64,000 nucleotides of DNA from Aquimarina sp. RZ0 (GCF_008370685.1 NZ_VTZU01000031.1:1-64000); one strand, 5' to 3'; positions 36,634-46,541 are shown, numbered from the stretch's first letter. Translations and numbers: made by a program. Notes: generated by a model not told the origin, from the letters alone.

Positions 36634-39252
36634 CTAAAAATCGGTTCGAATAGATATATTGGGAGTAAACCCCAGCGATAATATATCAGAGTTCAAAGCA
36701 CCATCTTCTGTTATCGGTCTAATACCAGCTCTTCGAGCCAAAGCATTTTTTCGATCGTATAGATTTATTAGCGAAAGTGCTATTTTTCCTCTCCACTTAC
36801 TACTTTTTGAAAGGTTAAATCGATACGAAGTAGAAAAATCCAAGCGGTGATATGTTGCTAATCGTCTACTATTTACTTCTCCAAATATGATTTCAGATGT
36901 TCCATTCTCATCTGGTGAACTTAACATTGTTGGTGTATATGGAAGTCCTGTTTTGATATTCCATCCCAATGAAAATTCAAGGCCTCCTAAATGATATGAG
37001 TGTATCCAGGAAAAATTATGTGTAATATCAAATGGCCCTGTAAATTGTCCTTCCCGGTCGTCCAAGCGTAGTTTTTGATCAATATAAGCATACGTTATCC
37101 AGGTACTATACTGATCAATTTTTTTCTTAATCAATAAATCGGCACCAAAAGTGCGGGATGTACCAAATGAGAAAGTATCGTTATCTCCTATAGCATTAAA
37201 AATATCTACACCATCCATTTGTTTATAATAGGATTCTAACTCAACAAACCAGTTTTTTTTATTAATGAGAATACCAGTACCTATTTGATCCCCTATTAAT
37301 ACTGGGCCATAAGAAAGAGTTCTGAGTATCCAGGATTGAAAATCTACCGAAAAAAACCTTGATGGGACAACCGGCCTTAAATCCATAACCTGATGTTTAC
37401 GTTCTGCTGTGATTTTTGCAGTTATGTCTTTGTGAAAAGAGAATTCCAAACCAAATTTTGGTTCCAGAAAAAGACGATCTCTGGTAGAAAAATAGTTTCC
37501 TTTAACTCCTAAACTTAACGAAATGTTATTTTTCAGATTAAAAGCATCTTCTATATATGCAGCATGAGTCTTATTATTTTCATTAATAGTATTTTCAAAG
37601 ATAGTCACCTCATTAATTATATCTTTTATTTGATTGTTATTTACAATCTGGATATTAGAAAAGTCATATCCTGCAACAATAGTATGTTTTTTTGAAGGAT
37701 TCCATTTCAAAGAAATTGAACCCCCAATGTCTTCTAATTGATCTTTAAATGCAGTATTTCTATCGACTAAGATATTGCTCTGATCGTTAATGTCTAAAAC
37801 CAAAAACCTATTTGTAAATTCAAGATTAGTATCTGTAAAGTATCCATTGGTATTTATAGAAAATATTTCTCCCCATTTTTTTATCCAATTAAGACTTGCT
37901 CCTTTGTTTTGAGAAGTAAAAACATCCATATCTTTGGTTCCAAAAGAAGGATCTGAAGTTATTGGTTCTGACGAAAAAAGAGTAGTATTGTCAACACCGT
38001 CTTCAAATAAAAATCCACTAGCGGTAAGCTTACCAGAATTATCAAAATCTTTAATTATCTTGAGGGTATAATCTTGATAATTAATAGTGTTATCAATGAG
38101 AAAAAAATCGTTAGAATCAAAAAAATCCTCAGCAGGAAAACCTAAAAACCTATTTCTAAAAATTCTGGAATTATACTCATCAGTCGTTGGGGTGTCTATA
38201 AGTTCTGTAATGGATTTTCGACCAGAAAGGATCACTCCAATTTTGCTCCCCAGAGGTAATTCCAGGTATGTGTCTATATGCGTGAGATTACTGCCGACCC
38301 CAATTCCTATATCTTTAGGAATCTTGTTTTTTGATTTTATATCGATTATTCCTCCAACCCTGCTATCATATCGTAAGGCTGCAAAACCACGGGACACAGT
38401 AACACTTTCAGTAACAGATGGATTAAAAGCAGATAATAAATTAAAAAAATGTCCGGAATTATAGACCTTGATGCCATCCCATAATATCAGATTTTGATCA
38501 GAATTACTGCCCCGAATAAATAGTTCCGAGGCTTTCTCTGTCGTACTCTCAATTCCTGGGAGAAATTGAACAGATTTTAAAATATCCGGTTCTATCAGAC
38601 GTGGTAAAAGTCCCAGCTCAGCAGGATCTAAAACTACAGATCCAGATAATTTTTCTTTAGAAAATCCACGGGTCACATACTCTTGTATCAATACTTCTTC
38701 TAATTCCTGATTATTCTGATACAAATAGGTTTTTCTACATTCCTCATTACCTAGAAGATCACTAATCGCAAATTCTTTATCCTGATACCCTAAAAAATGG
38801 ATGTTGATCGTATCTTTTTCAGATTGGTGTAAACTTATATAAGAATATCCCTGATCATCACTGGTTACTATAGTTCCTTTACGTTTTTTCTTTATAGAAG
38901 CTCCTTCTAGTGGACTTATGGTTTCTCCATCTAATAGTTGTATACATAATTGGTTTTGATTTTGAAATTTATTTCTTATTATATAATACCGATCGTTTAC
39001 TTTTTCAAAAAACAGTGAAGTTTGCGATTGTATTTTTTTCAACACCTCTTCTAATAATAATTTTTCGGGGATTTTAACATTCTGATCTTTTATAATCTCT
39101 GAATTAAATGAAAACTTGACTTGGTAAATTTTTTCCAGAGAATGTAAAACTTTATCCAAAGTAATATTTTCAGAATCCCGCTCCTGTGAGAAAGTCTTCC
39201 AATTATAGGGGTTGATCGTAAGAAGAATAAAAACAACTAATAAAGTTTTCAT
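36634..39252 (-). CDS. TonB-dependent receptor with STN domain, paralog 3
   Basis: 872 residues; signal peptide MKTLLVVFILLTINPYNWK, mature part after FSQ. STN, regulatory-like domain, plug and barrel in the same order as the two neighbours, ending IRTDF. Segment LLPRLIEPDILKSVQFLPGI is identical to paralog 2. Separated from paralog 2 by 270 bases, so each gene probably has its own promoter. An AraC regulator gene lies 160 bases upstream on the same strand. Confidence 0.9.
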   Translation of the reverse strand: MKTLLVVFILLTINPYNWKTFSQERDSENITLDKVLHSLEKIYQVKFSFNSEIIKDQNVKIPEKLLLEEVLKKIQSQTSLFFEKVNDRYYIIRNKFQNQNQLCIQLLDGETISPLEGASIKKKRKGTIVTSDDQGYSYISLHQSEKDTINIHFLGYQDKEFAISDLLGNEECRKTYLYQNNQELEEVLIQEYVTRGFSKEKLSGSVVLDPAELGLLPRLIEPDILKSVQFLPGIESTTEKASELFIRGSNSDQNLILWDGIKVYNSGHFFNLLSAFNPSVTESVTVSRGFAALRYDSRVGGIIDIKSKNKIPKDIGIGVGSNLTHIDTYLELPLGSKIGVILSGRKSITELIDTPTTDEYNSRIFRNRFLGFPAEDFFDSNDFFLIDNTINYQDYTLKIIKDFDNSGKLTASGFLFEDGVDNTTLFSSEPITSDPSFGTKDMDVFTSQNKGASLNWIKKWGEIFSINTNGYFTDTNLEFTNRFLVLDINDQSNILVDRNTAFKDQLEDIGGSISLKWNPSKKHTIVAGYDFSNIQIVNNNQIKDIINEVTIFENTINENNKTHAAYIEDAFNLKNNISLSLGVKGNYFSTRDRLFLEPKFGLEFSFHKDITAKITAERKHQVMDLRPVVPSRFFSVDFQSWILRTLSYGPVLIGDQIGTGILINKKNWFVELESYYKQMDGVDIFNAIGDNDTFSFGTSRTFGADLLIKKKIDQYSTWITYAYIDQKLRLDDREGQFTGPFDITHNFSWIHSYHLGGLEFSLGWNIKTGLPYTPTMLSSPDENGTSEIIFGEVNSRRLATYHRLDFSTSYRFNLSKSSKWRGKIALSLINLYDRKNALARRAGIRPITEDGALNSDILSLGFTPNISIRTDF

Positions 39253-39411
39253 TAGGTATAAAGAGTATCTAAATCGAAAGTAATATAATATAATTAAATT
39301 GAATTTTAAATATGTAATGTTGTTTTTATTAAACCTTTCAAATTATGAAAATCGTCTATTTCCGACTAGACACCATATACAAAGATATATCTATTGTTAT
39401 AGAGAGTATTG

Positions 39412-40290
39412 TTATAGAGAGTTTTTCCTGTATGTTTTTGGAGAAATTCCTACAAACCTTTTAAAGTATTTTATAAAATAGGAAGAGTCTTCAAACCCTA
39501 TTCTAAAAGCAATTTCACCTATTTGCAATGTTGTGAACCTCAATAATCTTTGCGCTTCCAGAATAATCCGCTCTGATATTAACAAGGATGCAGGTTTATC
39601 AACGACACTTCTTGTTATAGTTGATAGTGTTTTTGAGGAAATATTAAGCATTTGCGCATATTCACTTACAGAAAGTCCGTTTTGATAATTCTCTTCGATA
39701 AGTTCTTTATATTTTGCAAATTGAAGCTCATAGTGATTGTTGAACTGTAAACGTACATTTCCATCTTTTTGATGGATGCGTTCCAGATTTATTAGTAACG
39801 ATTTTAATGAAAAGCGAATGATGTCTTCGTACCCAAACATTCCTTTTTGAGAAAGTTCTTTTCTAATTAGATCTAAATATGCTGTAGCAGTCTTAGAAGT
39901 TTCTTGGTCGATACTATAGCAAGGATTTTCTTGAGAGTTGAATATGTTGTATTTTAAAAAAATATCAATATCACTATGCATAAAGAAGCTCTCATTAAAA
40001 TGAATGAGACACCCTTGTACATCCAGATTGTTATCAAAAGCATGTATATGATCTTTTGAGATAAACAAGATCATGTTTTTTTTTATCGTATAGGTTTTGA
40101 AATCTATAATATGTTCTCCTCCTTCCTCATAAAACCAAATAATTTGATAATAACTATGAGAATGAGCAATTGCAGCTTTTTCTGCACTTTTTCTTCTATA
40201 TTCATTTAGGTCATACATCTCAAACTGAAGTTTCTCTGGATGCGCCTTATGTAAGTGATATTTTTCTAATTTAATATTCGGACTAGTCAC
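39412..40290 (-). CDS. AraC family transcription regulator
   Basis: 292 residues. N-terminal cupin-like sensor (about 30-160; SHSYYQIIWFYEEGGEHIID) and C-terminal double HTH (about 190-290) with YAQMLNISSKTLS and IAFRIGFEDSSYFIKYFKR, ending FVGISPKTYRKN. It lies upstream of the receptor genes and downstream of the amine-oxidase operon, all on the minus strand. Target unknown; the amine oxidase operon or receptor 3 are candidates. Confidence 0.9.
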   Translation of the reverse strand: MTSPNIKLEKYHLHKAHPEKLQFEMYDLNEYRRKSAEKAAIAHSHSYYQIIWFYEEGGEHIIDFKTYTIKKNMILFISKDHIHAFDNNLDVQGCLIHFNESFFMHSDIDIFLKYNIFNSQENPCYSIDQETSKTATAYLDLIRKELSQKGMFGYEDIIRFSLKSLLINLERIHQKDGNVRLQFNNHYELQFAKYKELIEENYQNGLSVSEYAQMLNISSKTLSTITRSVVDKPASLLISERIILEAQRLLRFTTLQIGEIAFRIGFEDSSYFIKYFKRFVGISPKTYRKNSL

Positions 40291-40406
40291 TAGAATATGC
40301 TTAAAAAGGTTTTTATCAAAAATACAATTACTAATTTATTAAAAAGAGATTATCTATTGAATACTAAAAAAATGATGAAGTTTATAACTTAGAAGTTATG
40401 CCAACC

Positions 40407-40498
40407 TTAGATGAAATCACCGTACACTGAATCACATTATTTTTTATTTTGAAAGGTGAAACAAAAAGAAATGATTTTAGGAAGTGATTTAATTTGAG
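40407..40498. repeat. family E inverted-repeat element, copy 2
   Basis: Opposite orientation to the copy at 27704-27793: both contain AAACAAAAAGAAATGATT and the TTAGATGA end when one is reversed. It lies in the 520-bp spacer before the AraC gene. Confidence 0.5.
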
Positions 40499-40692
40499 AA
40501 TGGTATTAATACTATTCCAAGTGCCTATCAGTGTATTGAAAAAAGCATCAGTGTGTTTGATTAATTATAAGGTTGTCTGTTGTAGTTTTTATATTTCTGC
40601 ATAGGCAGATAGCAACAAGATGAAATTTGTATGAGGTGCTAAAAAGTGCTTACCGCTTCAAAAAAAGTACTAAAATTAATCATATAACTTAC

Positions 40693-40784
40693 TTACTCGA
40701 TAATCCAGACTTAAATGCGAGGATTGCCTCGAAATCATTTTTTTTCAATAAATGTCTCGTGGGCTTGCCTCGAGGTAGTTTACT
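40693..40784 (+). repeat. family C intergenic repeat, copy 3
   Basis: 92 bases, TTACTCGATAATCCAGACTT to CGAGGTAGTTTACT, same orientation as copies at 27211 and 27898 but more diverged and 8 bases shorter. It lies just after the stop of the amine-oxidase operon. Confidence 0.7.
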
Positions 40785-40810
40785 TTCTTTTCTGATTTTT
40801 TTTAATCGTT

Positions 40811-41860
40811 TTATTTTGAGATTACTTTTTGAGCAGCTCTTATACCACTATAAATAGCCCCATCCATATATCCTCCATAAAATGGAGAGGTTTCTGCTCC
40901 AGAGAAAAGAAGCTTACCATTAAGATAAAAACTTTCAAATTTTGAATCTCCATACCTAGGACTCATATAAATTGATTTAATACTATCACAGGAAGTATTT
41001 CGGTCTTTTGACCAATCTTTTTCTTGATAACTAATATAATTAAGCACTTCATCTCCAAGATATTTTTGTAAATGATCCAGAATTCTTGTTTTACGTTCTT
41101 TTTTAGATACGTCTCGAAGCCCTTCATTAACAAAACCCATTAAAGAATATGTTTTTTCTTCAGCATCACTATGATCATACAATTCTGTAACCGCACCTAC
41201 CTGACCAATTAATGTTCCTGAAAAATTCTGATCCCTCCAAAATGGGGTTTTAAATGTAATTCCAACTTTGATTGCATTGCTCATCCATGTATGCGTTTTT
41301 TCCATTACTTTGGATAGCGATTTGGGAAGTTCTGGAGAAAAAGAAACACGTGTTGCAATACGTGGAGGTATCGTAATAATTACTTTTTCTGCCTCGTAAT
41401 TTCCATTGTCGGTTACTACGGTTAAGGTATTATCTGCTGCTTCTTTTATTTCCAAAACGGTTGTAGCAGTTTTTATGATATCATTTTGTATTGATGCTAA
41501 TGAATCAATCATAGCCTTAGAACCGCCTGCAATCCTAAAAGCAGAAGGGGAATTAGGATCATTCTCAAAATAATGTGCAGGCGCCATTGTATTATAGACC
41601 AAAACACTTTTTCCTTTACTATATTGATAAAACTTGCCTATTTCTAAATCATCAAGTAAGCTATTTACATTTTGATGATGATCTTGAAACCAGGTAGCTC
41701 CAAAATCAATACCATTTTCTGTCAAAATGCGTCCTCCGATACGATCTCTTGATTCTAAAATAAGAATATCAGTCTCACCTAGCTTATACAGTATATAAGC
41801 TGTAGTGAGACCTGAAAGACCTGCTCCTACTATTATATATTTAGCAGTGTTTTTTGTCAT
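40811..41860 (-). CDS. flavin-containing amine oxidase
   Basis: 349 residues. FAD-binding start KYIIVGAGLSGLTTAYILYK, RIGGR flavin motif (DRIGGRILTENG), and the C-terminal SGAETSPFYGGYMDGAIYSG that closes over the flavin in monoamine oxidase/polyamine oxidase relatives. It is shorter than eukaryotic MAO. Start overlaps the stop of the AhpD-like gene (TAATG). Substrate amine unknown. Confidence 0.88.
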   Translation of the reverse strand: MTKNTAKYIIVGAGLSGLTTAYILYKLGETDILILESRDRIGGRILTENGIDFGATWFQDHHQNVNSLLDDLEIGKFYQYSKGKSVLVYNTMAPAHYFENDPNSPSAFRIAGGSKAMIDSLASIQNDIIKTATTVLEIKEAADNTLTVVTDNGNYEAEKVIITIPPRIATRVSFSPELPKSLSKVMEKTHTWMSNAIKVGITFKTPFWRDQNFSGTLIGQVGAVTELYDHSDAEEKTYSLMGFVNEGLRDVSKKERKTRILDHLQKYLGDEVLNYISYQEKDWSKDRNTSCDSIKSIYMSPRYGDSKFESFYLNGKLLFSGAETSPFYGGYMDGAIYSGIRAAQKVISK

Positions 41861-42165
41861 TATCCTTTCATTAAATGAGTACCATGTACTACAGCAGCAC
41901 CCGCTCGTAAAGCTGCAGCGACAAAAGTTACTTCAGCCAATTCTTCTTCTGTAGCTCCTGCTTTTATCGCGTGATCTTTATGGATTTCAAGACAGTAAGG
42001 GCATTGTGTTGTCAATGCTACAGCTACAGCTATAAGTTCTTTGTATTTTTTAGGAATAGCACCATCTGCCAGTGCTGCTTGATCTAATCCCTCAAAAGCC
42101 TTCATTGCTGCTTCAGCATTTTTTCCTAGTGTTCCTAATTTGCTTAGGTTATTCATATTATACAT
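41860..42165 (-). CDS. AhpD-like / carboxymuconolactone decarboxylase family protein
   Basis: 101 residues; a later start at MNNLSK is possible. The motif CPYCLEIHKDHAIKAGA has the CxxC...H redox centre of AhpD-like proteins, which act as peroxide-defence disulfide reductases or in related chemistry. It lies directly before the amine oxidase gene, whose reaction makes H2O2, so a role in dealing with the product is plausible but unproven. Confidence 0.88.
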   Translation of the reverse strand: MYNMNNLSKLGTLGKNAEAAMKAFEGLDQAALADGAIPKKYKELIAVAVALTTQCPYCLEIHKDHAIKAGATEEELAEVTFVAAALRAGAAVVHGTHLMKG

Positions 42166-42243
42166 GACTAATTTTTTTTAAAGTTTATATAATTAAGCAA
42201 AGCCATTTTTATGACTTTGCTTTTTGTTGTTATATGTTGATTT

Positions 42244-42993
42244 TTAATTTCTACCAGACATAACACCTCCATCAGTATCCCAGATGGCACCTGTTACCCA
42301 TCCTGCTTTATCAGAAAGGAGATAAGAAATTGTGTCCGCAACGTCTTGTGCTTTTCCATTTCTACCTATTGGATGGAATCCATGAAAGTCCTGAAGCGCA
42401 TCATGAGCTTCTTGTTTTCCTCCAAAAACACTTTCATAAACGGGCGTTTCTACAACTGCAGGAGAAACCGCATTGACTCTAATTTTATGATCTGCCAGCT
42501 CCATAGCCAGATGTTGAGTAAGTGAGTGTAATCCTGCCTTTTGCATAGAATATGCAGAAGAAGGTGTTGCTTTTACGGCTTGTTTTGCCCACATAGATCC
42601 TACATTCACAATAGCTCCACCTTCTGTAGTACTCATTTTTTTGGCAGCAGCCTGTGTAATAAAAAAGAATCCTCGATTTAGGTCTTGATAAGAATCATAA
42701 TCTGAAACGGTGTGATCCAAAAATGATTTAGGACCAAAAATACCCGAAGCATTTACCAGATAATCCAAATTATCCCAACTGTTTACTGTTTCATTTAATG
42801 CTGCTACCTGAGAGGCATTAGTAATGTCTATTTTGTGAGTATGTAAATTGCCAGAAGACTCATTCTTAAAACCTTCAAGTTTATTGTCATTAGTACCAAC
42901 AACATGTACTTCTACTCCTTCGCTCAATAAATTTTCTGCAGTTGCTTTTCCGATACCACTACTTCCTCCTATAATTAATGCTCTTTTACTCAT
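42244..42993 (-). CDS. short-chain dehydrogenase/reductase
   Basis: 249 residues, classical SDR. NAD(P) motif [14 protein letters not shown] at residues 8-21, catalytic Ser in NVGSMWAKQ and YxxxK as AYSMQKAG; C-terminal [15 protein letters not shown] is typical. First gene of the operon with the AhpD-like protein and amine oxidase; 78 bases separate it from the next gene. Substrate unknown. Confidence 0.92.
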   Translation of the reverse strand: MSKRALIIGGSSGIGKATAENLLSEGVEVHVVGTNDNKLEGFKNESSGNLHTHKIDITNASQVAALNETVNSWDNLDYLVNASGIFGPKSFLDHTVSDYDSYQDLNRGFFFITQAAAKKMSTTEGGAIVNVGSMWAKQAVKATPSSAYSMQKAGLHSLTQHLAMELADHKIRVNAVSPAVVETPVYESVFGGKQEAHDALQDFHGFHPIGRNGKAQDVADTISYLLSDKAGWVTGAIWDTDGGVMSGRN

Positions 42994-43383
42994 AATGATT
43001 ATTTTTTAAATTCTTGAAATAAATTATTATGAAGGCAAAGATATTCTGATAACTCCTGAGTGGGTAGTGTAAAAAAGAAAATGAATGGTAATTTTAGGAA
43101 ATGATATAATTTAAAGTGAAATATAAGTAGGAAAAAAAATGTTTTATATTGATTATCAAAGTACTTTGAAAAAGACATGCTTTTTTAAGTAAAGCTAAGA
43201 AAATAATATGTTAAAATTTTAATTTGACAGTAGGGTTTGTTATAAAGTTTCGACTAATTAATGAAGTGGGTCATTTTACTTGAATTCTTATTTTGGGTAC
43301 TAAATTACCATATGTTTTCTGAAATGTACTATTTGGTACTGTTGGATACTGGTAATTTTGAATGATTTTAAAAAATATATCCT
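42994..43383. other. divergent intergenic region, 390 bp
   Basis: Spacer between the SDR operon (-) and the VOC-like gene (+). Near 43080-43125 a short stretch (GGTAATTTTAGGAAATGATA) resembles the end of family E elements but is too partial to call. Otherwise nothing recognised. Confidence 0.3.
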
Positions 43384-44013
43384 ATCAAAAGAGCAATTGA
43401 TCATATAGTATATGCCGTTTCTGATCTGGATTCAGCAGTACAGGAGTTTGAGAAAAAACTAGGAATACAGCCAATTTTTGGAGGGTATCATACTACTCAA
43501 GGAACTAAAAATTCATTGATTAATTTGGGCAATGAATGTTATCTCGAGTTATTGGCAGTTGATAGTAGGAATGCAAAAGCTAAACCTCCCAGATGGATGG
43601 GAGTAGACGTGTTGACCAAGGATAGAATAACAAGATTCGCTCTTAAATCTAATAGATTAGAAGCGGATAAAGAATTATTAAAAACCTACAATCCTCAGAT
43701 GGGAATTGTGGCAAAAGGTTCTAGAGATATTACTGGTGAATCTAGATTAGCGTGGGAACTTACTATGCCACTCGCTACTCCGGAGGTTGATACGATTCCT
43801 TTTTTAATAGATTGGTCGAGTAGCCAACAACATCCATCTTTGTACTTACCAGATATGAAATGTTCGTTGATAAAACTATATGCAACACATCCAAATCCTG
43901 AAGAAATAAAAGTAGTCTATGATTCGCTAAATTGCCAGGTGCCAATTAAAAAACATAAAGAAATTAGTTTGAAAATGATTTTGGGTACTCCAAAGGGTGT
44001 GATAGAGCTATAA
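43384..44013 (+). CDS. VOC (glyoxalase-like) family protein, start codon altered to ATC
   Basis: About 210 residues. The frame from 43384 reads ATC then KRAIDHIVYAVSDLDSAVQE, the expected N-terminus of a glyoxalase-like VOC protein with its first metal His; before that a TAA at 43369 closes the frame. No ATG, GTG or TTG exists upstream of this conserved text. The first codon is ATC where ATG would fit, so the start looks mutated. An ATG at 43362 is in another frame. Either a rare ATC/ATA start is used or the gene is impaired. The rest (NECYLELLAVD, WELTMPLATPEV) is intact to the stop. Substrate unknown. Confidence 0.65.
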   Translation: MKRAIDHIVYAVSDLDSAVQEFEKKLGIQPIFGGYHTTQGTKNSLINLGNECYLELLAVDSRNAKAKPPRWMGVDVLTKDRITRFALKSNRLEADKELLKTYNPQMGIVAKGSRDITGESRLAWELTMPLATPEVDTIPFLIDWSSSQQHPSLYLPDMKCSLIKLYATHPNPEEIKVVYDSLNCQVPIKKHKEISLKMILGTPKGVIEL

Positions 44014-44039
44014 ACAAAATAATATAAGACTAAAACAAC

Positions 44040-44819
44040 ATGAAAAAAACAACAACCTGGATTATTCTGTTATTCATTGTGGGAGCTTGTAAAAACTCAT
44101 CAGAAACGCTACCTGTTATAGCAAAGGTAGAAGTGCCCAAAAAGCTATATACAGAGCAACATGAAAATGCAGATACTATTATTAGTGAGGCTATAGAAGC
44201 CCACGGTGGAGAATTATACGATAAAGCAGATTATACATTCGTGTTTAGAAAAAAAGAATATCGTTTTACAAATAATCATAGCAATTACACATATTCTGTA
44301 AAAAATGATGAAAAAACCTGTGATTTTATTGTCAATGGTAATTTTGAGAGATATGTTAATGAAGAGCCCGTAGCGCTTTCTGAAAAACGTCAGAGTAAAT
44401 ATGCCGAAGCTCTTAACTCTGTTATATATTTTGCAACCTTACCTCATAAGCTAAAAGATGCTGCCGTAAATAAAAAATATATACAATCGATCGATATCAA
44501 AGGATTAAATTATGATGTAATCAAAATCACTTTTGATCAGGAAGGAGGAGGTAAAGATCATGATGATGAATTTTATTATTGGATAAATAAGGAAACCAAG
44601 AAAATAGATTTTCTAGCTTATAACTATAAGGTTAATGGAGGAGGAGTACGTTTTAGAAGTGCATATAACAGAAGGGTCGTAGCTGGGATTACATTTCAGG
44701 ACTATATTAATTGGAAAGCTTCTGTAGGGACTCCTTTAAAAGAATTACCGCTTTTGTACGAACAAGGTAAATTAAAAGAGCTGTCGCGTATTGTAACAGA
44801 AAAAGTAGTTAAAAAATAA
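44040..44819 (+). CDS. lipoprotein of the DUF6503-like type
   Basis: 259 residues with lipoprotein signal (TTWIILLFIVGACKNSSET, Cys about residue 17). The start of the mature part, ISEAIEAHGGELYDKADYTF, resembles the alpha/beta outer-membrane lipoproteins annotated as DUF6503 in flavobacteria (LolA-like threading fold suspected). It lies in a plus-strand run with the DUF2911 and DinB genes, 12-27 bases apart. Function unknown. Confidence 0.7.
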   Translation: MKKTTTWIILLFIVGACKNSSETLPVIAKVEVPKKLYTEQHENADTIISEAIEAHGGELYDKADYTFVFRKKEYRFTNNHSNYTYSVKNDEKTCDFIVNGNFERYVNEEPVALSEKRQSKYAEALNSVIYFATLPHKLKDAAVNKKYIQSIDIKGLNYDVIKITFDQEGGGKDHDDEFYYWINKETKKIDFLAYNYKVNGGGVRFRSAYNRRVVAGITFQDYINWKASVGTPLKELPLLYEQGKLKELSRIVTEKVVKK

Positions 44820-44831
44820 TTATACAACCAA

Positions 44832-45407
44832 ATGATTAAAAATATTTTGATCGTAATTATTACGATTACGTCATTACCTGTACAGGCTCAGAAATTTGAT
44901 AAGCTAGACAAAAGTCCTATGGATAGAGTATATTATCCAGAAAATGCAGCTAAGCGTACTTTTTTAAAAAAACCTGAAAAAAGGAAGGCTGCAGAACCAA
45001 AGATTCGAATAACTTATTCCAGACCAGCCAAAAAAGACAGGAAAGTATTTGGTAACCTTCTTAAATTCAATAAGCCTTGGCGGATTGGTGCAAATGAATC
45101 TACAGAAATCATTTTTATGACCGATATCCTTTTTGGAAATACATCCGTAAAAGCAGGTCGATATTCTCTTATTGCTATTCCCGAAGCTACAGAATGGACC
45201 CTTAAACTAAATACGGTTCTGGATGGCTGGGGAAATTATGGCTACGATCCCTCAAAAGACATAGCCAGTATCACGGTATCAACAGAAACGAACAAAAAAG
45301 TGATAGAACATTTGTCTATGGTTTTATATGAAAAAGATATAAATGTAGTTCACCCAAAAATTGGGTGGGATACGACCGTAGCAGAATTTCCGATTATATT
45401 AAAATAA
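44832..45407 (+). CDS. secreted DUF2911 family protein
   Basis: 191 residues with signal peptide (cut after LPVQAQ). The family core is clear: RITYSRPAKKDRKVFG, PWRIGANESTEIIF, KAGRYSLIAIPE and WGNYGYDPSKD. Function of the family is unknown. 12 bases after the previous gene. Confidence 0.85.
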   Translation: MIKNILIVIITITSLPVQAQKFDKLDKSPMDRVYYPENAAKRTFLKKPEKRKAAEPKIRITYSRPAKKDRKVFGNLLKFNKPWRIGANESTEIIFMTDILFGNTSVKAGRYSLIAIPEATEWTLKLNTVLDGWGNYGYDPSKDIASITVSTETNKKVIEHLSMVLYEKDINVVHPKIGWDTTVAEFPIILK

Positions 45408-45419
45408 ATACATAAACTT

Positions 45420-45920
45420 ATGATGCTTACAAACACGATCTTAGAAGAATTTATAGAAGAAATGGATACTACAATCCGTATATTCGAAGCTTTAACCGAT
45501 GAAATGTTTGATTTTTCTCCTCATAAAAAATCAAAAACAGTAGAAGAGCTCGCTAATCATATGGTACTAATTCCTAGTTGGGTAGTTGCTATATTAGGAT
45601 CGCCAATTTTAGATTGGGCACAATATACTCCTCCCGCACCTATTACAAACGTTAAAGATTTAATCAACACCTATAAAGAAAACATAGCGTCGGCAATCAA
45701 ATCTTTTAACTATATCGTTGATAAAGATTTAACAATTGAATGGACTATGAAAAATGGAGATTTTACTTTTTTTACAGTTCCTAAATATGTTGCCATAAAA
45801 AAGCTTATAATAAATCATACAATTCATCATAGAGCACAAATGGGAGTTAATCTTAGATTAAATGATATCGATTTGCCTGCTAGTTATGTGTCTTCTGCAG
45901 ATGAAAACTTATTCAGTTAA
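45420..45920 (+). CDS. DinB family protein
   Basis: 166 residues. Four-helix DinB/YfiT-like fold suggested by the helical pattern and three His positions (ELANHMVLIPSW, INHTIHHRAQMGVNLR) that usually bind a metal. Such proteins are thiol or metal-dependent transferases of varied role. Followed by a strong hairpin. Confidence 0.85.
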   Translation: MMLTNTILEEFIEEMDTTIRIFEALTDEMFDFSPHKKSKTVEELANHMVLIPSWVVAILGSPILDWAQYTPPAPITNVKDLINTYKENIASAIKSFNYIVDKDLTIEWTMKNGDFTFFTVPKYVAIKKLIINHTIHHRAQMGVNLRLNDIDLPASYVSSADENLFS

Positions 45921-45927
45921 TCAGGAA

Positions 45928-45973
45928 ACAAAATGAACATCTTTGTTGTTAACAATAAAGATGTTCATTTTGT
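45928..45973 (+). terminator. hairpin terminator after the DinB gene
   Basis: 17-nt arms ACAAAATGAACATCTTT and its complement pair perfectly around GTTGTTAACAAT. It closes the 43384-45920 transcript. Confidence 0.85.
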
Positions 45974-46000
45974 AATAAAACGTATATGCAATAGTAAAAA

Positions 46001-46525
46001 ATGGCAGTATTAGAAGTTATAAAAATGGGGCATCCAACCTTACGAAAAAAATCAATGCCGATAGATGGTGAGTTATTATCATTAGAATTTCAGGGTTTTA
46101 TAGATAATCTCGTTTATACGATGCGAGATCAAAATGGGGCAGGTATTGCTGCTCCTCAAGTAAATGTACTGAAAAGGATTTTCATTATGGAAATGAGGAA
46201 TAATCCCCGTTACCCTGATAAGACTCCATTTCCTTTATATATTGTTATTAATCCAGAAATTGAACTTTTAGGTAATACCTTAGTAGATAGTTGGGAAGGC
46301 TGTTTGTCAATTCCCGGGATTAGAGGGAAATTAAAAAGACATAAAAGAATTGTTCTTAAGGGATTAAATCGAAAAGGAAAAGTTTTTGAAGAAGAACTTG
46401 ATGGTTTTGCTGCTATCGTAGCACAGCATGAGCTTGATCATCTTAATGGCATCTTGCTAATTGATAGAATGAATTCTATGGAAACACTTACTTTTCAGGA
46501 TGAATATGAAAAGTATTGGGTCTAA
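46001..46525 (+). CDS. def: peptide deformylase
   Basis: 174 residues. All three motifs are present: GAGIAAPQV, EGCLSIPG (metal Cys) and QHELDHLNG (metal His pair and catalytic Glu). It removes formyl groups from new proteins. The end overlaps the frame of the next gene, but that gene probably starts later (46542). It resembles type 2-like accessory deformylases; whether it is the main cellular enzyme is not known. Confidence 0.93.
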   Translation: MAVLEVIKMGHPTLRKKSMPIDGELLSLEFQGFIDNLVYTMRDQNGAGIAAPQVNVLKRIFIMEMRNNPRYPDKTPFPLYIVINPEIELLGNTLVDSWEGCLSIPGIRGKLKRHKRIVLKGLNRKGKVFEEELDGFAAIVAQHELDHLNGILLIDRMNSMETLTFQDEYEKYWV

Positions 46526-46541
46526 TGCTAAAGTAAATTGT

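Noticed and set aside
29813..39252. SusC/SusD polysaccharide utilisation locus
   Set aside because: The receptors have STN domains but no SusD-like lipoprotein or glycoside hydrolase lies nearby.
46500..46541. Earlier start of the short protein at 46500
   Set aside because: It would overlap the deformylase end; the ATG at 46542 gives a natural N-terminus.
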